Below, in pieces: positions 10,732-21,046 of a stretch of DNA of 64,000 nucleotides. This DNA comes from Solea solea (Eukaryota > Chordata > Actinopteri > Pleuronectiformes > Soleidae). How positions within the stretch are numbered: position 1 is the first letter of the stretch; each line of letters begins with the position of its first letter. The position numbers and the translations under genes were made by a program. The stretch covers positions 10,733,698 through 10,797,697 of the forward strand of contig NC_081140.1 of assembly GCF_958295425.1 (NCBI RefSeq), read 5' to 3'. The notes under the pieces were generated by a model. That model saw only the letters and a program-made list of their open reading frames with translations, searched no databases and had not been told where the DNA came from.

Positions 10732-12538
10732 TTCAACAGAATGAGCTGTTGTGAACGTCTCACACCCAGACTCAGTCTATGCTCATCCTCAACACACTCA
10801 CACTTCATTCTGTCCTTTCCTCTCTACTTGAATCCATCTTCTGATTATGACATACACACAGGCTCTCAGGTGCTACTCACGGTGTAATGATCTTTTAAGT
10901 GTGAAGCTCCCAAATTGGATTATACCATATTAACTTCTGCAGTTCTGAGCAGAATGAATCCATGTGCTAATCTGTATCAGTATGGACAGTACAAAGGCAA
11001 TCAATTATGATTACAGACAATATAATGAAGGTAAAAGTATTTAATTGACGTGGTTGCTTCCAGTTATGTGACGGTTTAAAAATCTGATCTAATTAAAGAA
11101 AGTCAAGGTTCAAGGAGACTTGTATAAGCAAATGATCACGGGCATCTATTCAATGCTCCACGCAAGAAATGCACCTGTACCAAAACTTTGGTTTGGTATT
11201 TTATTGTGTGCAGGACAATATTCATCATTGTGCAGCAATAATGTACAAAAATAGTAGCAGCCAAAATAGTCTACTGAAATTAGAGTGACGACTATAATAG
11301 TCTAATGTGTTCAATAAGAATGTAACTAGTTGCAACAGCTAGGAAAAAATAAAATGAATTTATGGCTCAACTAAAATAATGTTCATTATCATTTATCCTG
11401 TAGCTTTTTGTAAATGTAAAAACATAGTGAACATCCCTTTTTTCTTTTTGTCTGTCTTCTGATGCATTGAGATTTTAGAGCAGCTGGGAATTATACAATG
11501 AAGGAGAACCAGAGCAGGAAAAAGAAAAAAAGAAAAAAAGAAAAACTGCAGAGCTGAGCTCAGGTGACTCCGTAAATTCACTATGACTCATGTGTCTCGT
11601 GACACCAAAAATGATCAGATGCAGTGATGAGAGCGGCTTTAAAGTGTTATGTTTCTGTCAAATGGGTAATTGGATTACCTTTATTTACATTCCACCAGGT
11701 TTTTTTGAAATTGCGATGCAGTATGTGCAGTAGAATGTTTCCAGTATCTGTAGTGAATAACTGTGTCAGTGGAAAAGACAGTAGTGGCAGCTACATTTGG
11801 CAGGTAGCGGTGCAGCAGCAGCAGCGGATGAAGGTCTTCTCTTCCAAAAAAGATGCAGTGTGTGAGTCGGAGTTACTGTGCGAATGTCTCTACACTCTGA
11901 GTAACGTGTCTGCGCGGACGTGTTTTACTTCAACTGCATATGTATGAAAGTGTGTGTGCGTGAGAGTGGCTGTGTCTGGGAGAGCTAAGTGGGCGAGCAC
12001 AGAGAGCAGAGAAGACTTGTGCTCATGACACATCTCAGCCACACTACACGATGGAGGAGATAGAGAGAGCATGTTCCCCTGCAGCGCTAACTATGATCCC
12101 CCCCCCACACACACACACCCACCCTGCCCCCCCCTTCGCTCCCTTGTTCTCTCACTCCATCTCCCTCCTCAGGCTCCCACCAGGACAGTGATGATTTAAT
12201 GATGAGAGGGAGAGAAAGAGAAAGAAAGAGAGAGAGAGAAGGAGAAGGAGAGAGTACTTTGATTATTCCTACACAGCAGACAAGTCCGCTGGCCTTGCTG
12301 TTGTGTCACAGACACACTCACATTCCAACACATACAGCAATGCTCAAAAAAAGGACAACACACACCAAATGCAAATGTATACACACATATACATATATAT
12401 ATATATATACACTGTAGAAACAGTGACAAGACAAAAAAACAGTCATGCACAAACATATGTAAAGGAAAGCAAAAGCAATGACACACAAATGTTTAAAAAA
12501 TATGCATGTGCATGCACACACTAACCCTAACATACAGA

Positions 12539-12607
12539 CCACACACACACACGCACGCGCACGCACACGCACACACACGCACACACACGCACACACACGC
12601 ACACACA
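12539..12607. repeat. alternating CA/CG purine-pyrimidine tract
   Basis: About 69 bases of strictly alternating pyrimidine and purine, mostly CA with interspersed CG. This is the classic composition for left-handed Z-DNA. Confidence 0.9.
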
Positions 12608-13692
12608 GCATCCCACTGGGTCAAACAATATCTAGATTACTTTGGAATAATTTGTTTATGCCTCCAAATGATGCCACTCTGGAATGATTTGAGTACCAGG
12701 GAGGTTAGACAATCACGAGTCAATTACACAAATTAAAATCAAGTACTTGCATTTATCAGTTATTACACACTGTACTTGTCTGTGCATTGCCCTGGTGTGT
12801 AAAGTCGCATTTTGTCTAGTGAAAAAAAACTTACATTTTGATTATTTATTATTTCACTAGTACATAGTTAACTGAAACATTTACATATGTATTGTACACA
12901 TTTGCATGGAGATCTGATGTTTAGAAATACCAAGAGCCTACAGCCACAGCAGCTCTATGAGGACACACTTTCAGTTAGATTATAATTTATCCTAAAGGGA
13001 ACATGCACATGTGCGCAAAAATTCAATCTGAACTCATCCGACAGTTGTTGCTTGAAACCAGAATTGTCAACCTCATGGTGGTGGTAGATAAGAACTTAAG
13101 AAGACAGAATATTAGTCAGAGGGATTTTTCATTCCTGCACCATGTCCTGATAAAACAGTCATCTATGGAATGCTGAAATGCTACATACATGTAGTGAATG
13201 TGTTTCTCCTCAGGCTGTTAAATTAATTCAAATTCAGACCCTAGAAAAGCATTTGACTTCATCAGAAGAACGAGTCAGTGAGGCTGTGTGGTTTTGTTGT
13301 GAACATGGAAGACACAGGCAAGCTAAACTGTCCTCCTGAGTCAGTAGCAGACAATCACGACAGCAGAGCATCTAAAAAGCACAGTGTGGAAACATTTCAG
13401 GGTTCTTCGCCAAAAAAGACAAAGGACAACTGAACGCAGACTCACTTGTTATATATGTAATATATTTGAACAAATAATGTCATGTAAAATTAATTCAACT
13501 ATGACTTTTTTTTAAGTGATAATTATGTGAATAACTAACATCTGACAAAATATATAGGCCATGTCACTTTATCAGTGTGCAGCAAATTGAAATCAAGCAA
13601 GTTAACAAGCACACTCATTCTTTCTCATTACAGTACATTTCCTTTTTTACATGCATGCCTTTGTGTGCACATGTGTGTACACGTCTGTAGTA

Positions 13693-13920
13693 GGCTGCGA
13701 GGACACATTTTTATTAAACCTGTCTTTGTGAGGACATGTTGACCTTGTGGGGCTCCCACAAATTTAAAAGACTTTCTGTGGGTTAAAGCTTGGCTTTAGG
13801 GTTAGGGCTAGACTTGGGTTTAAGTTAGGGTTAGGTTAAGCTTTATAAAGTAGGCATGTTATTGTGATAGTTAAGGTAAGGGGTAAGGGAATGCATTATG
13901 TCTAAAAGTGTCCTCACTAA
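13693..13920 (+). repeat. dispersed fish repeat with telomere-like GGGTTAGGG units
   Basis: Contains gaggacatgttgaccttgtg and then degenerate GGGTTAGGG / TTAGGGTTAGG units, and is followed by a TG microsatellite. A related stretch in inverse orientation lies at 19372-19560 (CTAACCCTAACCC, then ccccataagg and gtccccacaac). The pattern resembles a repeat I know from many teleost introns. Confidence 0.6.
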
Positions 13921-13935
13921 GGTTGCTGTACAAGA

Positions 13936-13985
<50 letters not shown>

Positions 13986-13990
13986 GTATG
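13936..13990. repeat. TG/CA microsatellite
   Basis: A TG run on the plus strand, with one CG interruption near its end. Confidence 0.95.
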
Positions 13991-15947
13991 CACGTGTGCA
14001 CTTGCATTGCATGCCCCCATCCACCACCGACATGATGGAATGTGTCAGACTTGGGACTGCCGACGTTTAAAGCTCATTTCTTATTCACTTGCAGCCCATC
14101 CCTCTCCCCTGCTCCCCACACCATCATCCCTTTTCCCACTGCCCCCGCACAGGAAATCGCTGATTTATTTTGCATAGCAACTATGAATTTTAAGTGAGTC
14201 CTATTAAAAGAGTCTCCTCAGCCCCTTCTCTAAATGTTATTGCTCCTTAACAGCGGCTATTTTCTCCGTTTAAATCGGAGGCCTTGGCACTGCGCGTTAA
14301 CACCGACAAAGCTTGTGCGAGCTAATTGAAAGAAAGGAAGGGCGCACAATGACAGAAGTCTGTGGGTGTCTGTGTGTTCATAACTGCCTCTGTATGAACT
14401 TGTGTGTTTATGCATGAGCGTGTGCTCATCGGTGTAGGTGTGTGCACCCAGGTGTGAACCCAGTTTATTTGTGTATGTGAATATAGTTTAAACCAATACA
14501 TCTATGTGAATCTGGAGAGTTTTCAAACTACATGTGTGTGTTTGTGTACGTGTGGTCCCATTTGAATGAGATGTGTGACACATACTGCAGTATCTACAAT
14601 GTTCTAAAATCCTCACCAGTGCATCAGTGGCCGGAGCTGAGGTGAGACTATTTGCCTGCTTCCTCCTTATCTAATCTCTATGCATCTACCATGCAGCGCT
14701 CGCAAGGCCCCGGGCAAAACCTATTCTTTTTGATAGCCCATAATTGCTTGGTTGATGTATATTTTTTAATATCCAGTGATATTACAGGGGCCTGGTAATA
14801 AAACACGGGCGGGTAGAGGAGAAAGTGTGAGTAAGAAGAGGGGCGACAAGGGATAAAATGAAAGCTGGGGGGCAGGGAGGGGAAGGGAAGGAGGGAAGGG
14901 AAGGAACAAAGACAGCAAGGTGCAGGAAACGAGGGAGTGAGGTCTAGAGCAAGAAAGACAAAGAGGTGGACTTTTCTGTCACTCAACAGTGAGGAGATGG
15001 CGTCATTTGTATTTCTTCACACAGGAAATACAGGCTAAATGTTGCACCAACAGTGGCTTATAAAACAGCCGTTTTATACAGGAAATGTTAGGTTTAACTT
15101 AAGTTAAACACAATTCCTTTACAGTAAAGTGGTGTACACACTCACTGATGGAAGAAGAGCTGCTGGATTAATTGTGGAAACTGAGCTTCAGACTGGGCAA
15201 AGGAGGTAACACATGAGTTGTGGCTAAATGTGTGTATGTCATTCAGTACATTCTGTAGTTTTCTGATGTTAGATGATTTACCATTTCAAAATGTCTTTCA
15301 GAATTGTACTATCAATGAATTATAAATGACTAATTGATCTAACTCTAAATACAGCGTCTCTGATTGGCATCTTAAAAGGTCCACTATGTGGAGCCTCAGT
15401 GGGATCAATCGACAGAAACTGAAAACAATAATTCAAATGATGTGTTTATTAATTTATTATCATTAGGAACTGCTATGTCTTTGTTAAATTCATGAAATTG
15501 ACCGTGTTTTACTGCCATGTTGTTTTGCAGAACGTCTTCAGTTGGTTGGTTTATGTATCTTCACCTCAAGATGCAACTTGATATACACACCGTGATTCAA
15601 TACAAGTTATTATTTTTTTATATATGTTTGTGGTTCAGTTTTTATATGGTAAGAAAAATGCTCTGTTTTGCAATGGGCATCAAGCGAGTCTGAGGGCACA
15701 CAATGCTGCCAGCATATGACCAATGTTATGCAATGAAACAACTAATTCATTAATTGTTTTTAATCTTTCTCTCATTGCTGGAAATGCAGGGCAGAGACAA
15801 CCAGAGAGTGCAAATAAAGCAGCAAAACGTGCCGTCTGGGCTTTTCTTGAGCCACTTCAACAGCTTCTAATTGAAGTATTGATGGATTTAAATGAGGCAG
15901 AAATGCACTCAAGAGTTTGCGCATTATGTGTGCACACGTGCACCGCA

Positions 15948-15976
15948 GACACACACACACACACACACACACACAC
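15948..15976. repeat. CA/TG microsatellite
   Basis: A pure CA run on the plus strand. Confidence 0.95.
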
Positions 15977-16720
15977 TATGAGCATGATGGTGTTGGAGAC
16001 GCTGAGCACAGTAATGGTTCCCTTTTTCAAAGCGCTCATGCGAGTAAGTACACTTTTACAGAAGACATCTTGAGTGTATGAGTATAGTTGAGGGGTTTAA
16101 AGAGAATGAAATGTTATATCTGTTGATGAGTGACACTCATGCATCTGGGCCTGCGTGTAATGGCTGAGCAGCCAATGACAGCACAGAGGAAGGAGACAAA
16201 CAGCACAGAGTGTGATCAGAGGCCCAGATAACAGCTGTTTCCTGCAATATGAATTATTCTAGCTGTGAAGATGACATGTCAACTCAATCAGTGACAGAGA
16301 GGTTTTAAATGACCCAGTCAGACACATCATTCATGACGTAAATGGACAAAGTGTAAAAATAGCACTGTCCCCACATTTGATGTGGATATCTCTACTGTAG
16401 CATCATGTTAGAGCCACAGTCTTCATTAGTGCGCCGCATAATTAAATGACGCATGATGTAGGATAGGATACAGAAATATCATACTGGCTGGATAGTAACA
16501 CGTTTTTCTTTTTGTGACTTCACAGGGACTTCACAGGGAATCACTAACACAAGCACACTCATAAATCTGATCCATATCTCAGACATATGATTTATGGCGT
16601 AGTAGTTAGTGTTTGCAAACAAAACAAGTACAAAATTAACCAAAACAAAAATGTGTTTTGGAGTGATTCCATTCAGCTGTTACAACATGGAGTCAGTGTC
16701 CAGATAAAATGCATGACTCT

Positions 16721-16734
16721 GTGTGTGTGTGTGC

Positions 16735-16817
<83 letters not shown>

Positions 16818-16830
16818 CGCACACACACAC
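16721..16830. repeat. palindromic TG-TA-CA compound microsatellite
   Basis: GTGTGTGTGTGCGTAT on the left (ending 16738) is matched by its complement ATACGCACACACACAC on the right (16815-16830), with a TA core of about 75 bases between them. The whole is nearly one perfect inverted repeat. Confidence 0.92.
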
Positions 16831-17917
16831 CCACACACTGTGAAGTGGGGGGAGAATGAGCTGCACTGTTCAGTGCTGATTGGATTACTGATCTATATCA
16901 TCTCACTCTAACTTGTTTATGGTAGACCATCTTAGTGACTCTGAAAGACTCTTACTGATATAATGGAGTCCAGTATATACAGCAGCAGCAGCAGCACCAT
17001 GTCATGGACAAAAGCCAGTGTTTGCACATGCTGTGTAGCAGCAACTCAGTGGGTGCTACGGTCAGTAAACTGAACACACGGGACGCATGTTCGGCCGCAC
17101 TGACAGTTGCACACAGTGACGTCTCTCAGCCTTGTATGCTCCACAATCTTAATTGAACCTTTAAATGAATTTATATGATGAACTTTTTAGAAGGTCCACC
17201 CTCAACTGTTTTACTCAATCACACTGAATTTCAATGTGTGTGCAAAGCATCTCTATTCATGTTTCTTTATATGTTGTAATTTTACATACACTGGGATGTT
17301 TTATTATTCACGAGTTGCACAGCAAAGACAGGACTGTCCATCAGTGGCCCTCGTCATGCTCCTGTTTAATAACCGTAGTGAAGGGAAAATAAGCCTCACT
17401 TGTGTCTAAGCACAACGGAAATGAGGAACCACTTTTTTTGCACTATTGGAACTACATGCTAACACTAACAGGAGGCAGGAGACAAGTGATCAGGGACGCT
17501 GAACGCGGCAATAAGAAGTGCACGCATGCATGTAAAGAGAAACATGCTTAGGGACAGCTGTCTGCCTGCACACTTACTCAATAACATCTGGTCCTTAAAT
17601 GTTGCATTTGACTTAAATATTTTAACGGATGCACTAAAAGGTTTGATTGTCGTCTCCTCATAATCTTTTGGAAGTTAATCTGTTTTCAAATGTTACCTTG
17701 TGTCGAGTGAGGATCAAGATCTTTATAATGCTTAGCTTAGCCTCTTTAGTATGTAATTGCTTGCTTTGAATGAAGTGTAATCAGGATCTGGGATTCTCAG
17801 ATCAGTGTGTTCATCATTTGTACAGCTTGTCCATTGATATTGCTGATTTGCATCGCCTCCCTTCCACTTATCGTTAACTATCTTTAACTGAGATTCCAGC
17901 TCCTGGTTGCTGCACCA

Positions 17918-17921
<4 letters not shown>

Positions 17922-17983
<62 letters not shown>
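17922..17983. repeat. CA/TG microsatellite near Ig8 donor
   Basis: A pure run of about 31 CA units on the plus strand. In the dscam transcript it is a UG repeat starting 45 nt past the 5' splice site of the Ig8 second exon. Confidence 0.95.
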
Positions 17984-17985
<2 letters not shown>

Positions 17986-18028
17986 TATTGATTACTGCCC
18001 ATCAACTGTTATTGAGGCAGGCTCTTAC

Positions 18029-18208
18029 TTTTGACGGTGAGGTACATGGACTTGCTGACATCAGCTCCCACGTCGTTGCTGACCTTACACAGGTAGAAGC
18101 CACTGTCGTCCTCCAGCACGTGTTTGATGAGCAGTGAACCGTTGCTCAGCAGCTGGATACGAGAGCCGCTGTTCAGAAGGATGGGCTGAAACTGGGGGAC
18201 ACCCGCAC
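18029..18208 (-). CDS. dscam: dscam exon: Ig domain 8, second part
   Basis: A 180-nt exon, phase 1-1 (AAAA|GTAAGA donor). It reads [20 protein letters not shown], then [20 protein letters not shown] with the F-strand Cys, then [20 protein letters not shown] long TG repeat in the sense strand begins 45 nt past the donor. The exon is a multiple of three, so it could be skipped in frame, but that would remove half of Ig8. Confidence 0.95.
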
Positions 18209-19553
18209 CTGATGGCAGCAGGAAGAGAACATATCAACAAAGCAAAACCATTTTAAATAAGGAGGAATTTATCAATTAAGTCTTGTTCAGACAGAGAGTA
18301 TTTTTGGATATTTCTTTACGTAGGCATTTGGAGGTGTTTTGAGATGTATTTCAAATCAGATGTGTCTAAACCAGCACTAGACACACTAGGGGTTCTGCAC
18401 TGCGACGATGCACCTCCGTGTTTTTCCTTCCGTTTTTTTTTTCTGTGTGTGTACATGCGTGTGTGACCATGTGCCTGTGTTTACAGATTTGATGACAAAG
18501 CCTGTCAGATTTAGGGAATCTTGTAAACACATTTCTTAATACTGAGCCTAAATCCTTAAACCGCCCCAAACAGCTGCTGAGCAGAGGGAAGCAGCGCAGA
18601 CCACTGGTAATGATGATGCAGTCGGAAGAGACATGCTCATGTTTCAAAACAGCAGATTGGTGCAGAGTTTCAACACACAGACAGGGGATAGAAAGGCCAA
18701 TCGTGGCTGCTGGCCTTCAGCACCAGGCCCAGCCACTGAGCTTCAAAGATGTTTATGTAGCTCGATGAGGGTTTTTTTCTTACTCTCACCTCTCTGGACT
18801 TACTCTTAGCATTTGATTTAAATGATTTAAATTTAAAAAATCCAAAAGAACATTAATGGATTTAAAACAAATTGTGATGTAATTCAGTCCAGGACAGACT
18901 CATCATAAATGTGTGTATTTCACAATTTCAAAATTACAAAAATAACCACTAAAGCGTCACTGAAATGAGATAATGTGTCCTGCTGCCTCTGTGTAATTAT
19001 TATCTATATATTTAATGTTTAAGATTAGACCACTTAGTGACCTGTGGGTTTTTGCTTTTTAATTAAAATGCAGTCAAGTGGCCGTGGCGAACGATGGGTC
19101 AAGTGGTGACTTTGTTCCCTCCCCCCTCTCTGGCGGAGAGGGGGAGGGTGATGTGTCCTCCTTGAATTATGGATTTTGCATATCCAAATAGTGCTAGTCG
19201 TTTTGCTAATAGCAGTTGACCTTTACTTACTGTTCTATATCTCCCGGTGACACTCACCTGGCTCATAGCTACTTCTGCTACAGTAAAAGCATGCCAGACT
19301 GCCCTCTGGCTTACAACAGTATTTTACAGTGATTTTCAGTTCCATTTTGGCTCTGGCTAATACCTCCCGATTTAACAACATATGCAAGAACACACACACA
19401 CACATAAGTAATACTGGCCTAACCCTAACCCTCATCCTCACCATACAACATGTCTTCATCTATAGGGAGTTGATTTTTTGTCCCCATAAGGAAGATAAGT
19501 CCTCATCATGTGTAAACAGATTTAGGTCCCCACAACATGAGTGATACCTGGAC

Positions 19554-19586
<33 letters not shown>

Positions 19587-19643
19587 ACAAACATCCATCA
19601 AAGAATATTCCATTCCTTTGATCATGGGGCCTGGTGCACATGG

Positions 19644-19677
<34 letters not shown>

Positions 19678-20446
19678 GCACACATGGTCCACTCCCACTC
19701 CTCCGTGATTGTTGTCCTTCTGTTGGCAAAGCTTTCATCGGTGGTTATATGGATGATGGAGCAAACACCTGGGGCCCCTCTTCATTCACCCTGTTCAAGT
19801 GGCTGAACTCACCTGCTGCCATCCTGCCTGTCTGTCTCTCTGTTGTTTTTTTTGACACCTTACCCTATTTATGGATTATGGGTCACTGCCAAATTGTCAC
19901 ATAAAGAATCAAGAGGAAACTCTGAATATCACCGTCATGTTTTCAGTGCAGATCTGTGTGTGTGTGTGTGTGTGTGACACACCTACGCACACAGCTGCTA
20001 CATGTATAAGATATACAGCTTCAGCATTTTGAAGGCCTGTTAGTGATACACAGTTTTGTGTTGGAGCTGGCAAAAAGATCTGACTTTTAATGTAAGCCAC
20101 GTTTGTTTCATATTTCATCATTTTGTCGTGTAACATAAATGCAATTTTCTTCTGCTTGTGCATTTTTTGACAACATGACTTTTTAAGATAAGAAAATGGA
20201 AATCACAGCAAAAGCTATAGACTACAACCAAAAATCACTGCAGTTTAATATAGTCCAGAAATATCATTGAGATTATCGCAATGTCCTAAAACAGAGACCG
20301 GCTGTTATTGTTATCTATTGCATTACTCTACATGGTCATTCGTGCAGTGACTTATCCTGTATGTCTCCTTTAGGTGAGCAGTGTTCATTTAGCAATAAAA
20401 AAAGACTGAACTCCCAATGGCAGAGAGTCATTTGTGCTTAATGTAC
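18209..20446 (-). other. 2.2-kb intron inside Ig8
   Basis: Contains CA repeats (19553-19580, 19647-19690), a TG run at 19957-19976 and a telomere-like dispersed repeat (19372-19560). The remainder is AT-rich without recognisable features. Confidence 0.8.
19372..19560 (-). repeat. second copy of the telomere-like dispersed repeat
   Basis: CTAACCCTAACCCTCATCC with gtccccataagg, gtccccacaac and a terminal CA repeat. It is the complement-oriented relative of 13693-13920. Confidence 0.6.
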
Positions 20447-20566
20447 CTTTTGAGTGCTCCCATACAATGGTGGGAGGTGGGTACCCTTCAGCGGAGCAGT
20501 TGAGAGTCACAGTTTTCCCATAGATCCCGTCTTGATCCTCAGGCTGAACCACAAACTGAGGAGGAA
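20447..20566 (-). CDS. dscam: dscam exon: Ig domain 8, first part
   Basis: A 120-nt exon, phase 1-1 (GTACAT donor). It reads [40 protein letters not shown]. The B-strand Cys and C-strand Trp are present. It is followed by a 2.2-kb intron with CA repeats and a telomere-like dispersed repeat. Confidence 0.95.
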
Positions 20567-20767
20567 CTGTGCATAGACACAAACACAGACACAAGCTGAG
20601 GTTAACAGTAACATTAAGGATGTCTCTGATATAGATCACACATGTTAGAAAGAACTAATCAAACACAACACTAACACATTTGGCCTTTATAGCAAGACAG
20701 AGGGAATCAGTTATCGAAGTCAGCGGCACTGGGGTTATGTGTTTACTATAGTCTTTTGCCTCCTCAC

Positions 20768-21046
20768 CTCTGACAATGAGCTGACTCTGGTGTTCCACAA
20801 CAGCAGCCTCGTTGCGAGCAATGCAGGTGTAATTGCCATTATGGTCAGGCGTCAAGTTGGAGATTCGCAGAGAGCTTGTGAAGTCAATGTTGTCCACAGT
20901 CACACCCAGACTGATGGGGATTGGCCGTCCATCTTTTTGCCACGTGATGTCTAGTGGCCGGTCGCCTGACATGACCACGCAGGGGATGAAGACACGTTGA
21001 CCGATGGTAAAACGCTGGAACTCAAATGGCTGGATGTACGGAGGGA
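20768..21046 (-). CDS. dscam: dscam exon: Ig domain 7
   Basis: A 279-nt exon, phase 1-1 (GTGAGG donor, CCCTGCAG acceptor), holding one whole Ig domain. It reads [60 protein letters not shown] and [19 protein letters not shown]. Both disulphide Cys and the core Trp are present. In Drosophila Dscam1, Ig7 is one of the homophilic specificity domains. In vertebrates it is a single constitutive exon, as here. Confidence 0.96.

Larger units (their letters stand above)
10300..18028 (-). other. 7.7-kb intron between Ig8 and Ig9
   Basis: This intron is dense in simple repeats: TG at 10699-10729, a GA-rich patch at 12203-12256, a TA run near 12383-12407, a CA/CG tract at 12539-12607, TG at 13936-13990, CA at 15948-15976, a TG-TA-CA palindrome at 16721-16830 and a long CA run at 17922-17983. 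A telomere-like dispersed repeat lies at 13693-13920. Purine-rich sequence occupies 14860-14960. Unique-looking stretches at 14190-14340 and 14680-14790 could be conserved elements. No exon is seen. Confidence 0.8.

Noticed and set aside
12199..12736. Overlapping open frames in both strands
   Set aside because: They are translations of GA, CA and TA repeats (poly His-Thr, Tyr-Ile and similar) with no codon structure.
13800..13835. Interstitial telomere from chromosome fusion
   Set aside because: The TTAGGG-like units are few and degenerate, and they belong to a dispersed repeat with a second copy at 19372-19560.
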